From: Actinomycetota bacterium
GTDB taxonomy: Bacteria > Actinomycetota > Acidimicrobiia > Spongiisociales > UBA11373
Assembly (NCBI GenBank): GCA_030688105.1
Contig: JAUYIV010000057.1
Span: 1 to 5,418, forward strand
DNA: 5,418 nucleotides
Direction: 5' to 3'
How positions within the stretch are numbered: the first letter of the stretch is position 1; each line of letters begins with the position of its first letter. The notes under the pieces are model-generated. The model was not told where the DNA came from. It saw nothing but the letters and a program-made list of their open reading frames with translations, and ran no database searches. The position numbers were made by a program, and so were the translations under genes. Shown in pieces: positions 1 to 4,569 of the stretch.

Positions 1-1
1 T

Positions 2-451
2 GCGATCGGCGTGCCGATGTGGGGGATTCAGCAGATCCTCGCCCGGGGGTTCTACGCACGGGAGGTGATGTGGGCACCCGTGCTGATCGGGACCCTGGCC
101 ACGGTTGCGGCGGTCCCGATGTACTGGGCTCTCAATGACGCCCTCGGCGTGGAGGGCCTGGCGCTCGCGTCGAGCCTGGCAATAACCCTCTACACCGCCG
201 GCCTCGCCATCGTGTGGTACCGGCGGACGAGCCCGAAAGAGCTGCGGCCGGTTGCCCGAACGCTGGCTGGAAACCTCCCCCTGGCGGCCGCGGCCGGGGC
301 GGCCGCCTGGTTCATCTCCGAATGGGTCCTGGACACGCTCGGAGTGACCGGGTTCATCGACAACCTGCTGGCGGTCGCCGGCGGCGGAGCGGTGCTATTG
401 GCGATCGCGCTGGGCCCGAGGCCGGTGAGGAGGGATCTGGCGCGACGGTAG
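2..451 (+). CDS. murJ: MurJ/MviN-type lipid II flippase, C-terminal part (5'-truncated by window)
   Basis: The reading frame is open from the left edge (codon at 2-4) to TAG at 449-451, so this is the last 149 residues or so of a longer protein; the GTG at 11 is just an internal valine codon. Early residues read GIQQILARGFYA, matching the conserved Q-x-x-x-R-x-FYA stretch of MurJ/MviN proteins of the MOP transporter superfamily, which carry lipid II across the cytoplasmic membrane for peptidoglycan synthesis. About four hydrophobic segments follow (residues roughly 26-44, 51-73, 92-108 and 120-138), separated by a basic loop (WYRRTSPKELR), and the protein ends in a basic tail (RPVRRDLARR). 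This fits the final helices of the usual 14-helix fold. The family call rests on the C-terminal part only; a related polysaccharide flippase of the same superfamily is the main alternative. It converges with the GNAT gene, with 48 nt between stop codons. Confidence 0.78.
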   Translation, partial: AIGVPMWGIQQILARGFYAREVMWAPVLIGTLATVAAVPMYWALNDALGVEGLALASSLAITLYTAGLAIVWYRRTSPKELRPVARTLAGNLPLAAAAGAAAWFISEWVLDTLGVTGFIDNLLAVAGGGAVLLAIALGPRPVRRDLARR

Positions 452-452
452 C

Positions 453-477
453 GGCCATCGGCCCTCAGCCATCGGCC
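453..477. repeat. Heptamer tandem array A (unit GGCCATC)
   Basis: Beginning 2 nt after the flippase stop codon, 7-nt units run in register: GGCCATC at 453, GGCCCTC at 460, AGCCATC at 467, then a partial GGCC at 474. It lies in the gap between two convergent genes. The GGCC ends are self-complementary, so CGGCC (452-456) could pair with GGCCG (474-478), but this is too weak to call a terminator. Confidence 0.6.
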
Positions 478-499
478 GGAAAGTGGCCATGGGCTTCCG

Positions 500-907
500 C
501 TACCTCAGATCGATTAGTCCCGCGTTGGTCGGAGTGAAGCCGCAGGCATCGATGTAGAACTCTCGGAGGTCATCGTCGAAGTCGACATGGAGCCACTCGC
601 ACCCGGCGGCGCGAGCACCCTCGACCGCCTTCGCGACGACCTGACGACCAACTCCGTGATTCCGATTCGCTGAAGCCACCATCACGTCCTGAATCCAGGC
701 GTGTACGAGGCCGTCCCACACCACATTCGCGAAGCCGACCAGCGCGTCGTTGTCACGGGCGGTGACCCACCCCAGGCTGTGCCGGGTGACGAGAGCGGGC
801 CAGTCCCACTCGGCGACGTCGTACACGCGATGCCCGAATGCATCGGCGTGGAGCCGGTTGGCCTCCTCCCCATCGATCTCGCCGCGCCACATGTATGAGA
901 TCGCCAT
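500..907 (-). CDS. GNAT-family N-acetyltransferase
   Basis: A protein of 135 residues from ATG at 907 to TAG at 502-500. GNAT enzymes move an acetyl group from acetyl-CoA to an amine; the substrate here cannot be read from sequence. The acetyl-CoA-binding motif A is visible as a beta-strand-like run followed by VMVASANRNHGVGRQVV, carrying the R-x-x-G-x-G loop (RNHGVG). The next helix and strand (AVEGARAAGCEWLHVDFDDDLREFYIDACGF) give the usual motif-B end with a FY-x-x-x-GF signature. The N-terminal RHSLGWVTARDNDALVGFANVVWDG fits the central sheet. The frame extends to a TTG at 940, but that extension is made of heptamer repeats with no ribosome site, whereas TACCGT lies 8 nt before the ATG at 907, suggesting a leaderless start. 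ATG at 892 is also possible. The protein looks cytoplasmic. Confidence 0.85.
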   Translation of the reverse strand: MAISYMWRGEIDGEEANRLHADAFGHRVYDVAEWDWPALVTRHSLGWVTARDNDALVGFANVVWDGLVHAWIQDVMVASANRNHGVGRQVVAKAVEGARAAGCEWLHVDFDDDLREFYIDACGFTPTNAGLIDLR

Positions 908-915
908 GTCGGTGG

Positions 916-921
916 ACGGTA
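916..921 (-). promoter_or_regulatory. Possible leaderless -10 element for the GNAT gene
   Basis: TACCGT on the minus strand fits the TANNNT pattern and ends 8 nt before ATG at 907; no purine-rich ribosome site precedes the ATG. No good -35 lies at 17 nt. TTGCCG hexamers supplied by array B lie at spacings of 13 (940-935) and 20 (947-942). Inference from pattern only. Confidence 0.35.
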
Positions 922-927
922 ACCAAT

Positions 928-948
928 CGGCGACCGGCAACCGGCAAG
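928..948. repeat. Heptamer tandem array B (unit CGGCAAC)
   Basis: Three consecutive 7-nt units: CGGCGAC (928), CGGCAAC (935) and CGGCAAG (942). On the minus strand these read as TTGCCGG-type units just upstream of the GNAT gene. The unit differs by one base from GGGCAAC, the same phase of the unit in arrays D and F. A run of seven G follows at 952-958. Confidence 0.6.
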
Positions 949-1103
949 AACGGGGGGGCCTAGAGCCGAGTCACCAATGACCAGCCTGAACGCGCGAAGA
1001 GCAGCGGCTCCAGTGCGCCGCACCCCTTCAGGGTCGCACCTGTCTCCGTACGGCTGGCGGGGCGAGAGTACGACAACCGAAGGGGGCCTCGCCCCTGTTC
1101 TCC
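949..1103. other. Intergenic stretch between GNAT and sodN genes
   Basis: This is the middle of the 226-nt gap between the GNAT start (907) and the sodN stop (1134). It holds a G7 run (952-958) and a compact GC hairpin at 1083-1095. I see no convincing gene on either strand; short reading frames crossing it have no family features or ribosome sites. Confidence 0.5.
1083..1095 (-). terminator. Candidate hairpin terminator downstream of sodN
   Basis: GGGGC (1083-1087), a 3-nt loop (CTC on the plus strand) and GCCCC (1091-1095) form a 5-bp all-GC stem, extendable by one wobble pair. It lies about 40 nt past the sodN stop in the direction of transcription. No T-tract follows, so it would be at best an atypical terminator of the kind often seen in high-GC actinobacteria. 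Confidence 0.3.
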
Positions 1104-1135
1104 TGCTGGAGGCTGGTGGCTGGAGGCTGGCGGCT
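1104..1135. repeat. Heptamer tandem array C (unit GGCTGGN)
   Basis: Four full 7-nt units plus four bases: TGCTGGA (1104), GGCTGGT (1111), GGCTGGA (1118), GGCTGGC (1125), then GGCT (1132-1135). Apart from the first base of the first unit, only the seventh position varies. The last bases overlap the sodN stop codon (complement of 1134-1136), so the array starts exactly where sodN coding ends. Confidence 0.75.
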
Positions 1136-1523
1136 ACCCGCTCTTCGTCTTCTCGAAGATATCCGTGATCTCGGCGATCAGCGCCAAGAGCTCGTCACCC
1201 ACCGCCGGGTCCATCGACTTCTTGGCATCCCCTGCCTTCTTCGTCGCCCGCCAGAAGAGGTCGTGGAGTTGCGGGAACTGCTCCACATGCGGCGGCTTGA
1301 AATAGTCGGTCCAGAGCACCCAGAGGTGGTGCTTGGCCAGTTCGGCGCGTTGTTCCTTCAGGATCACGCAGCGCTGCCGGAAGACCTCGTCGTCGGAATC
1401 CTGATACTTCTGGGCGATCGCCCTCACCGACTCGGCTTCGATCCGAGCCTGCGCCGGGTCGTAAACGCCACACATCAGATCGCAATGCGCGTGAGCGATG
1501 CGCTTCGGCCTCAGCAAGGCCAT
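1134..1523 (-). CDS. sodN: Nickel-containing superoxide dismutase precursor
   Basis: SodN converts superoxide to hydrogen peroxide and oxygen in the cytoplasm, with nickel held by the first residues of the processed protein. The precursor has a short basic leader (MALLRPKRIAHA, 12 residues), then HCDLMCGVYDPAQARIEAES, the nickel-hook region. In mature numbering His1, Cys2, Asp3, Cys6, Tyr9, Glu17, Arg47 (in KEQRAELAKHH) and Tyr62 (in WTDYFKPPH) are all present. The mature chain is 117 residues, the length I recall for the Streptomyces enzyme. The odd point is Met at position 5, where characterised enzymes have Pro. Two ATGs are in frame: ATG at 1529 touches the AGGAG ribosome site directly, while ATG at 1523 sits 6 nt from it, so I chose 1523. 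The first ATG would add MT to the leader. The divergent sodX next door supports the call. Confidence 0.96.
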   Translation of the reverse strand: MALLRPKRIAHAHCDLMCGVYDPAQARIEAESVRAIAQKYQDSDDEVFRQRCVILKEQRAELAKHHLWVLWTDYFKPPHVEQFPQLHDLFWRATKKAGDAKKSMDPAVGDELLALIAEITDIFEKTKSG

Positions 1524-1529
1524 CGTCAT

Positions 1530-1534
1530 CTCCT
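1530..1534 (-). promoter_or_regulatory. Shine-Dalgarno site of sodN (decides start)
   Basis: AGGAG on the minus strand (within ACAGGAG) lies 0 nt from ATG 1529 and 6 nt from ATG 1523. The normal spacing points to the second ATG. It is the clearest ribosome site in the window. Confidence 0.65.
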
Positions 1535-1552
1535 GTGTCTCGCTGATACCTC

Positions 1553-1562
1553 ACCCTACACT
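1553..1562. promoter_or_regulatory. Candidate overlapping divergent -10 elements, sodN/sodX
   Basis: TAGGGT on the minus strand (1558-1553) and TACACT on the plus strand (1557-1562) both fit TANNNT and overlap by two bases between the divergent genes. The minus one would give sodN a leader of about 20-25 nt including its ribosome site. No good -35 boxes accompany them. I see no clear palindromic operator for a nickel regulator such as Nur in this short gap. Confidence 0.25.
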
Positions 1563-1629
1563 CGGCCCCGGTCGCATCGGGAGGCCGCCGCTGGCCGTTT
1601 CACCCACCCTCAGAGCGGTCGGTTCGACC

Positions 1630-1977
1630 GTGCTCGCAGCCCTCGGCCTGCGGCTCGTCCGGCATGAGATCGCCGAGGAATCGATGGTTCCTGCGCTCAG
1701 GCCCGGCGACTGGGTACTCGGGGTCCGGCGTCCCCAGCGGCTGAGGACGGGTGACGTGGTCGTGTTCGATCTGAGGCCCGGATTCGAGGTCGTCAAGCGG
1801 GTGAGCCCGCCGCCCGCCGGGACGCATGGCCTCTGGCTCCTGGGGGACAACCCTGCCGCGGGGAGTGTCGACAGCCGAATGTTCGGGCCCGTGTCCGCCG
1901 ATCGCATCAAGAGCCGCCTCCTCCTGCGGTACCAGCCGCGCCCTGTTCAGGCGATCCCTCCCCCGCCCGGATCCTGA
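1630..1977 (+). CDS. sodX: S26-family peptidase, nickel SOD maturation protease
   Basis: A small signal-peptidase-like Ser/Lys protease, likely to remove the SodN leader and expose the His-Cys nickel hook. Counting from GTG 1630 (115 residues), the signature boxes are EESMVPALRPGD with nucleophile Ser18, GDVVVFDLRPGFEVVKRV with general-base Lys56, and GDNPAAGSVDSRMFGPV (GDN at 72-74, S-x-DSR at 79-83), followed by a basic and proline-rich tail. No clear transmembrane anchor is visible, fitting a cytoplasmic protease acting on a cytoplasmic substrate. The start is uncertain. The same frame runs back to an ATG at 1498, but that would overlap sodN in antisense and add residues without family features. 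CTG at 1591 has GGGAGG 6 nt upstream. GTG 1630 has only a weak AGAGCGG upstream. The stop overlaps array D and the acylase -35. Adjacency to sodN makes the role likely. Confidence 0.87.
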   Translation: MLAALGLRLVRHEIAEESMVPALRPGDWVLGVRRPQRLRTGDVVVFDLRPGFEVVKRVSPPPAGTHGLWLLGDNPAAGSVDSRMFGPVSADRIKSRLLLRYQPRPVQAIPPPPGS

Positions 1978-2002
1978 CGGGCAACGGGCAACGACGTAGC
2001 CT
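1974..2002 (+). promoter_or_regulatory. Likely leaderless promoter of the acylase gene
   Basis: CTGACG (1974-1979; four of six matches to TTGACA) and TAGCCT (1997-2002; TANNNT) are separated by exactly 17 nt, and the -10 ends 7 nt before the GTG start at 2010. There is no Shine-Dalgarno sequence before GTG. This is the geometry of a leaderless actinobacterial promoter. The -35 overlaps the sodX stop codon, and the spacer consists of heptamer array D plus ACG. Confidence 0.5.
1980..1993. repeat. Heptamer tandem array D (GGCAACG x2)
   Basis: Two perfect copies of GGCAACG directly after the sodX stop codon; the repeat can also be read from the stop codon's own A (1977) as ACGGGCA x2 plus ACG. 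The same 14 nt recur at 4510-4523. It occupies 14 of the 17 spacer bases of the proposed acylase promoter. Confidence 0.6.
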
Positions 2003-2009
2003 CCATCTC

Positions 2010-4328
2010 GTGAACCTCGCCCGCACGATGCTGCGCCAGCTGGGACGCAGACTCCCCAAGACCGAAGGGTCGCTGTCCCTCGAAGGGATCACGGATACGG
2101 TCACGATCCGACGCGATCGTTTCGGCGTCCCCCACATCGATGCATCGACGAGCGATGACGCCTGGTACGGCCTCGGCTTCTGCCAGGGCCAAGACCGCGC
2201 CTTCCAGCTCGAGACCCGGATGCGGGTCGTCCGCGGGACGCTGGCGGCACTGGTGGGTCGAGATGCGCTGCCTCTCGACGAGTTGTCCCGACGCATCGGT
2301 TTCGCCCGGTACGGGCGGCGCGGCCTCGACGCCCTGAGCCGCCACCATCGGGCCGGGTTCGAGGCGTTCGCCGCAGGGGTCAGGGCGGGCATGAGGGAGG
2401 GTGGCGGCGGGCGGGCCCACGAGTTCCTGCTCCTCCGAACCAAGCCTTCCACGTTCGAGGCATCGGATGCCGTCGGCTTTCTCGCGGTTCAGTCGTTCGC
2501 CCTCGCCTCGAATTGGGACATCGAACTGGCGAGGCTGCGCATGCTCGCCCTGGACGGGCCGGATGCCGTGTCCGCCCTCCACCCTCCGTATCCCGCTGAT
2601 CTGCCGGCATCCGATCGGCCGGGTGAGGCAGCCGGCCAGATGGTCGATGCCCTCGCCGAAGACCTTGCCCGCGCCGGGCAGCTCTTCGCCGAAGGCGGCG
2701 GCTCCAACAACTGGGCGATCTCAGGCAGCCGTACGAGGACGGGACGGCCGATCCTCGCCAACGACCCTCATCTGGCGCCGGTATTGCCACCACACTGGTA
2801 CCTGGCACATCTGCGGACGCCCGCGTGGACCGTGACCGGTGCGTCGCTCCCCGGAGTCCCGTCCTTCGCCGCCGGTCACAACGGCCATGGCGCCTGGGGC
2901 GTCACCGCAGGGCTGATCGACAACACCGACCTGTTCGTGGAGGAGGTCGGCCCGACCGGCGACACCGTCCGGCGAGGCGCGGACTTCGTGCCGGTCGAGG
3001 TCCGTCATGAGGTGATCGAGGTGAGGGGAGAGGAACCGGTCCGGCTGCAAGTGCTCGAGACCGACCGAGGGCCCATCGTCGGACCCGCCTTCGACGGAGC
3101 GTTCGGGGCCCTGTCGATGTCCGCCACCTGGCTCGAACCGGCGTCGGTCGGCGCCACCATCGACCTCTGTCAGGTCCGGAGCTTCGCCGATCTCAGGTCG
3201 GTGTACGGCTCGTGGGCTTCGATCCCCCTCAATGTCGTGTTCGCCGACGAATCGGGCTCGATCGGCTGGCAGCTCATCGGCGCGGCTCCGGTGCGCGGCC
3301 GGGGAGGCGGCACCATCCCCCTCGAGGCGGCCGACCCCGGAACCAAATGGGCGAGCCGACCGGTGCCCTTCGAGGACATGCCCCACCTGATCGATCCTCC
3401 AGGTGGGTTCGTGGCCACCGCCAACAACCAGCCCTCCACCGACGGCCCGTATCTCGGCAGCGACTTTCTGGACGGGTACCGGGCAGAGCGCATCGGCGAG
3501 TTGATCGCCGATCGCGACGACTGGGACGTCGCCACGACACTCCGAATGCAGCTCGACCGGAGCTCCATCCCGTGGCGGAAGATGCGCCAGGCCGTCCTGG
3601 AGGCGGTGACGCATGACGACGCCGAACCTGCGGCGGGGATCTTGGCGGATTGGGACGGGGTGGTCGGCGCGGACTCCGCCGGGGCAACCGTGTTCGAGGT
3701 GCTCGTCTCCGAGATGGCTCGCCGAGTGGCCGAAGCGAAGGCGCCCCGGTCGGCGCGATTCGCTCTCGGTGCGGGCTTCACCCCGCTGGTGCCTTTCAAC
3801 GGCCTCATCGTGCGTCGGATCTCGCACCTGATCGGGCTCCTCGAGACCCGGCCCGAGGGGTGGTTCGACGACGGTTGGGACGAGATGATCAGAGAATCCT
3901 TGCGCGTCTCCAACCGATACCTGAGCCGGCGACTCGGCGCAGACCCGGGCGGATGGGCGTGGGGCCGGGTGCGTCCGCTGCGGTTCAAGCACCCCCTCGG
4001 TGCCCAAAGGGCGCTGCGCCGCCTGTACGACCTCGGCCCGATGCCCCACGGCGGCGACGCCAACACGATCAACCCGGCTCCAGTCGACCCGCTCGACCCG
4101 CTCGGCAACCCCGACTTCGCGGTCGCCTCGCTCCGGATGGTGGTGGACGTGGGTGCGTGGGAGCACTCGCGGTTCGCCCTCCCCGGAGGACAGTCGGGAA
4201 ATCCCTTCTCACCGCATTACTCCGACCAGTTGCCGCTCTGGCAGCGAGGGGACGGCCTGACGATTGCGCAATCGGAGAGCGAAATCGCTCGCGTGACCCG
4301 CCAGACCTTGGTCCTGACCCCCGATTGA
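2010..4328 (+). CDS. Penicillin acylase family (S45) Ntn hydrolase precursor
   Basis: A complete 772-residue precursor of the amidases that cleave acyl groups from penicillins, cephalosporins or acyl-homoserine lactones; the substrate cannot be assigned. Family precursors cut themselves into alpha and beta chains before a nucleophilic Ser. Here that is Ser232 in GGGSNNWAISGSRT, giving an alpha chain of 231 and a beta chain of 541 residues. In beta numbering the key positions coincide with E. coli penicillin G acylase as I recall it: Ser1, Ala69 (in WGVTAG), calcium-type Asp73 and Asp76 (GLIDNTD), Asn241 (in ATANNQP) and Arg263 (in RAERI). His23 (NDPHL) is as in cephalosporin and lactone acylases; the E. 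coli enzyme has Gln there. The alpha chain has RDRFGVPHI and GFCQGQDRAFQLE. The N-terminus (MNLARTMLRQLGRRLPK) is basic with no hydrophobic core, so no signal peptide is seen and a cytoplasmic site is likely. GTG 2010 is chosen for its promoter spacing and the homology reach; ATG 2028 is the alternative. Confidence 0.93.
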   Translation: MNLARTMLRQLGRRLPKTEGSLSLEGITDTVTIRRDRFGVPHIDASTSDDAWYGLGFCQGQDRAFQLETRMRVVRGTLAALVGRDALPLDELSRRIGFARYGRRGLDALSRHHRAGFEAFAAGVRAGMREGGGGRAHEFLLLRTKPSTFEASDAVGFLAVQSFALASNWDIELARLRMLALDGPDAVSALHPPYPADLPASDRPGEAAGQMVDALAEDLARAGQLFAEGGGSNNWAISGSRTRTGRPILANDPHLAPVLPPHWYLAHLRTPAWTVTGASLPGVPSFAAGHNGHGAWGVTAGLIDNTDLFVEEVGPTGDTVRRGADFVPVEVRHEVIEVRGEEPVRLQVLETDRGPIVGPAFDGAFGALSMSATWLEPASVGATIDLCQVRSFADLRSVYGSWASIPLNVVFADESGSIGWQLIGAAPVRGRGGGTIPLEAADPGTKWASRPVPFEDMPHLIDPPGGFVATANNQPSTDGPYLGSDFLDGYRAERIGELIADRDDWDVATTLRMQLDRSSIPWRKMRQAVLEAVTHDDAEPAAGILADWDGVVGADSAGATVFEVLVSEMARRVAEAKAPRSARFALGAGFTPLVPFNGLIVRRISHLIGLLETRPEGWFDDGWDEMIRESLRVSNRYLSRRLGADPGGWAWGRVRPLRFKHPLGAQRALRRLYDLGPMPHGGDANTINPAPVDPLDPLGNPDFAVASLRMVVDVGAWEHSRFALPGGQSGNPFSPHYSDQLPLWQRGDGLTIAQSESEIARVTRQTLVLTPD

Positions 4329-4420
4329 TCTATCTGCGAAATGATTCGGGGAGCCGCGGCACGGTGGATTTCCGACCACGACGCGCCCAACAAGGTTCAC
4401 GCATTCAAATGGGCAGACCT
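4329..4420. other. Intergenic stretch after the acylase gene
   Basis: First part of the 241-nt gap between the acylase stop and the lipoprotein start. It is less GC-rich than the rest of the window. I see no gene, RNA motif or convincing promoter here. The gap's remainder is filled by the inverted repeat, arrays E and F, and the lipoprotein promoter. Confidence 0.5.
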
Positions 4421-4490
4421 CTAACCGCGAACCGCCAGAACCCGCCCGAGCACCTCGCAGCACTTCTGGCGGTCGGCGGTCAGCGGTTAG
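4421..4490 (+). terminator. Inverted repeat / hairpin built from heptamers; possible acylase terminator
   Basis: The left arm 4421-4440 and right arm 4464-4490 are inverted copies. The core ACCGCCAGAA (4431-4440) pairs perfectly with TTCTGGCGGT (4464-4473) around a 23-nt loop. Read in the same sense, both arms are TTCTG, then heptamers ending in GCGGTTA, then G: two heptamers on the left, three on the right. It lies about 90 nt past the acylase stop. No T-tract follows, so a terminator role is a guess; a repeat-derived structural element is equally possible. Confidence 0.5.
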
Positions 4491-4509
4491 CGGTCAGCGG
4501 TTGCGGTCA
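4469..4509. repeat. Heptamer tandem array E (unit GCGGTYA)
   Basis: Six consecutive units: GCGGTCG (4469), GCGGTCA (4476), GCGGTTA (4483), GCGGTCA (4490), a 6-nt GCGGTT (4497) that lacks its last base, and GCGGTCA (4503). Two further copies lie in inverted orientation at 4435-4422. It is the longest array in the window. Confidence 0.8.
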
Positions 4510-4523
4510 GGCAACGGGCAACG
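4510..4523. repeat. Heptamer tandem array F (GGCAACG x2)
   Basis: Two perfect GGCAACG units directly abutting array E, identical over 14 nt to array D some 2.5 kb away. Two different unit families are thus joined without a gap and in the same 7-nt rhythm. Confidence 0.65.
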
Positions 4524-4531
4524 GCCCCGGG

Positions 4532-4558
4532 TTCACAACTCACGACCATCGCTACTGT
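4532..4558 (+). promoter_or_regulatory. Candidate near-leaderless promoter of the DUF3048 lipoprotein gene
   Basis: TTCACA (4532-4537) and TACTGT (4553-4558; TANNNT) with a short 15-nt spacer. Transcription would begin around 4563-4565, leaving about 5-7 nt before ATG 4570. No Shine-Dalgarno sequence precedes that ATG, consistent with a near-leaderless message. Confidence 0.35.
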
Positions 4559-4569
4559 GCCCAACGGCC

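Noticed and set aside
952..958. Run of seven G as a slippage or phase-variation site
   Set aside because: It lies upstream of the GNAT coding start and too far from the candidate -10 to affect frame or spacer length; a G7 run is not rare in DNA this GC-rich.
1116..1667. Plus-strand open frame antisense to sodN
   Set aside because: sodN on the other strand is unmistakable from its nickel hook and length; this frame has no family resemblance.
1907..2582. Two overlapping minus-strand open frames across the sodX end and acylase start
   Set aside because: Both are Arg/Pro-rich shadows of well-supported plus-strand genes.
2721..4166. Long open frame (481 codons) on the minus strand opposite the acylase
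   Set aside because: Its translation is Arg/Gly/His-rich with no recognisable domain, and it lies wholly antisense to a gene with a complete catalytic set. Long antisense frames are expected in GC-rich coding DNA.
4469..4523. CRISPR-like repeat array
   Set aside because: Units are 7 nt and directly tandem with no spacers; there are no cas genes in the window.
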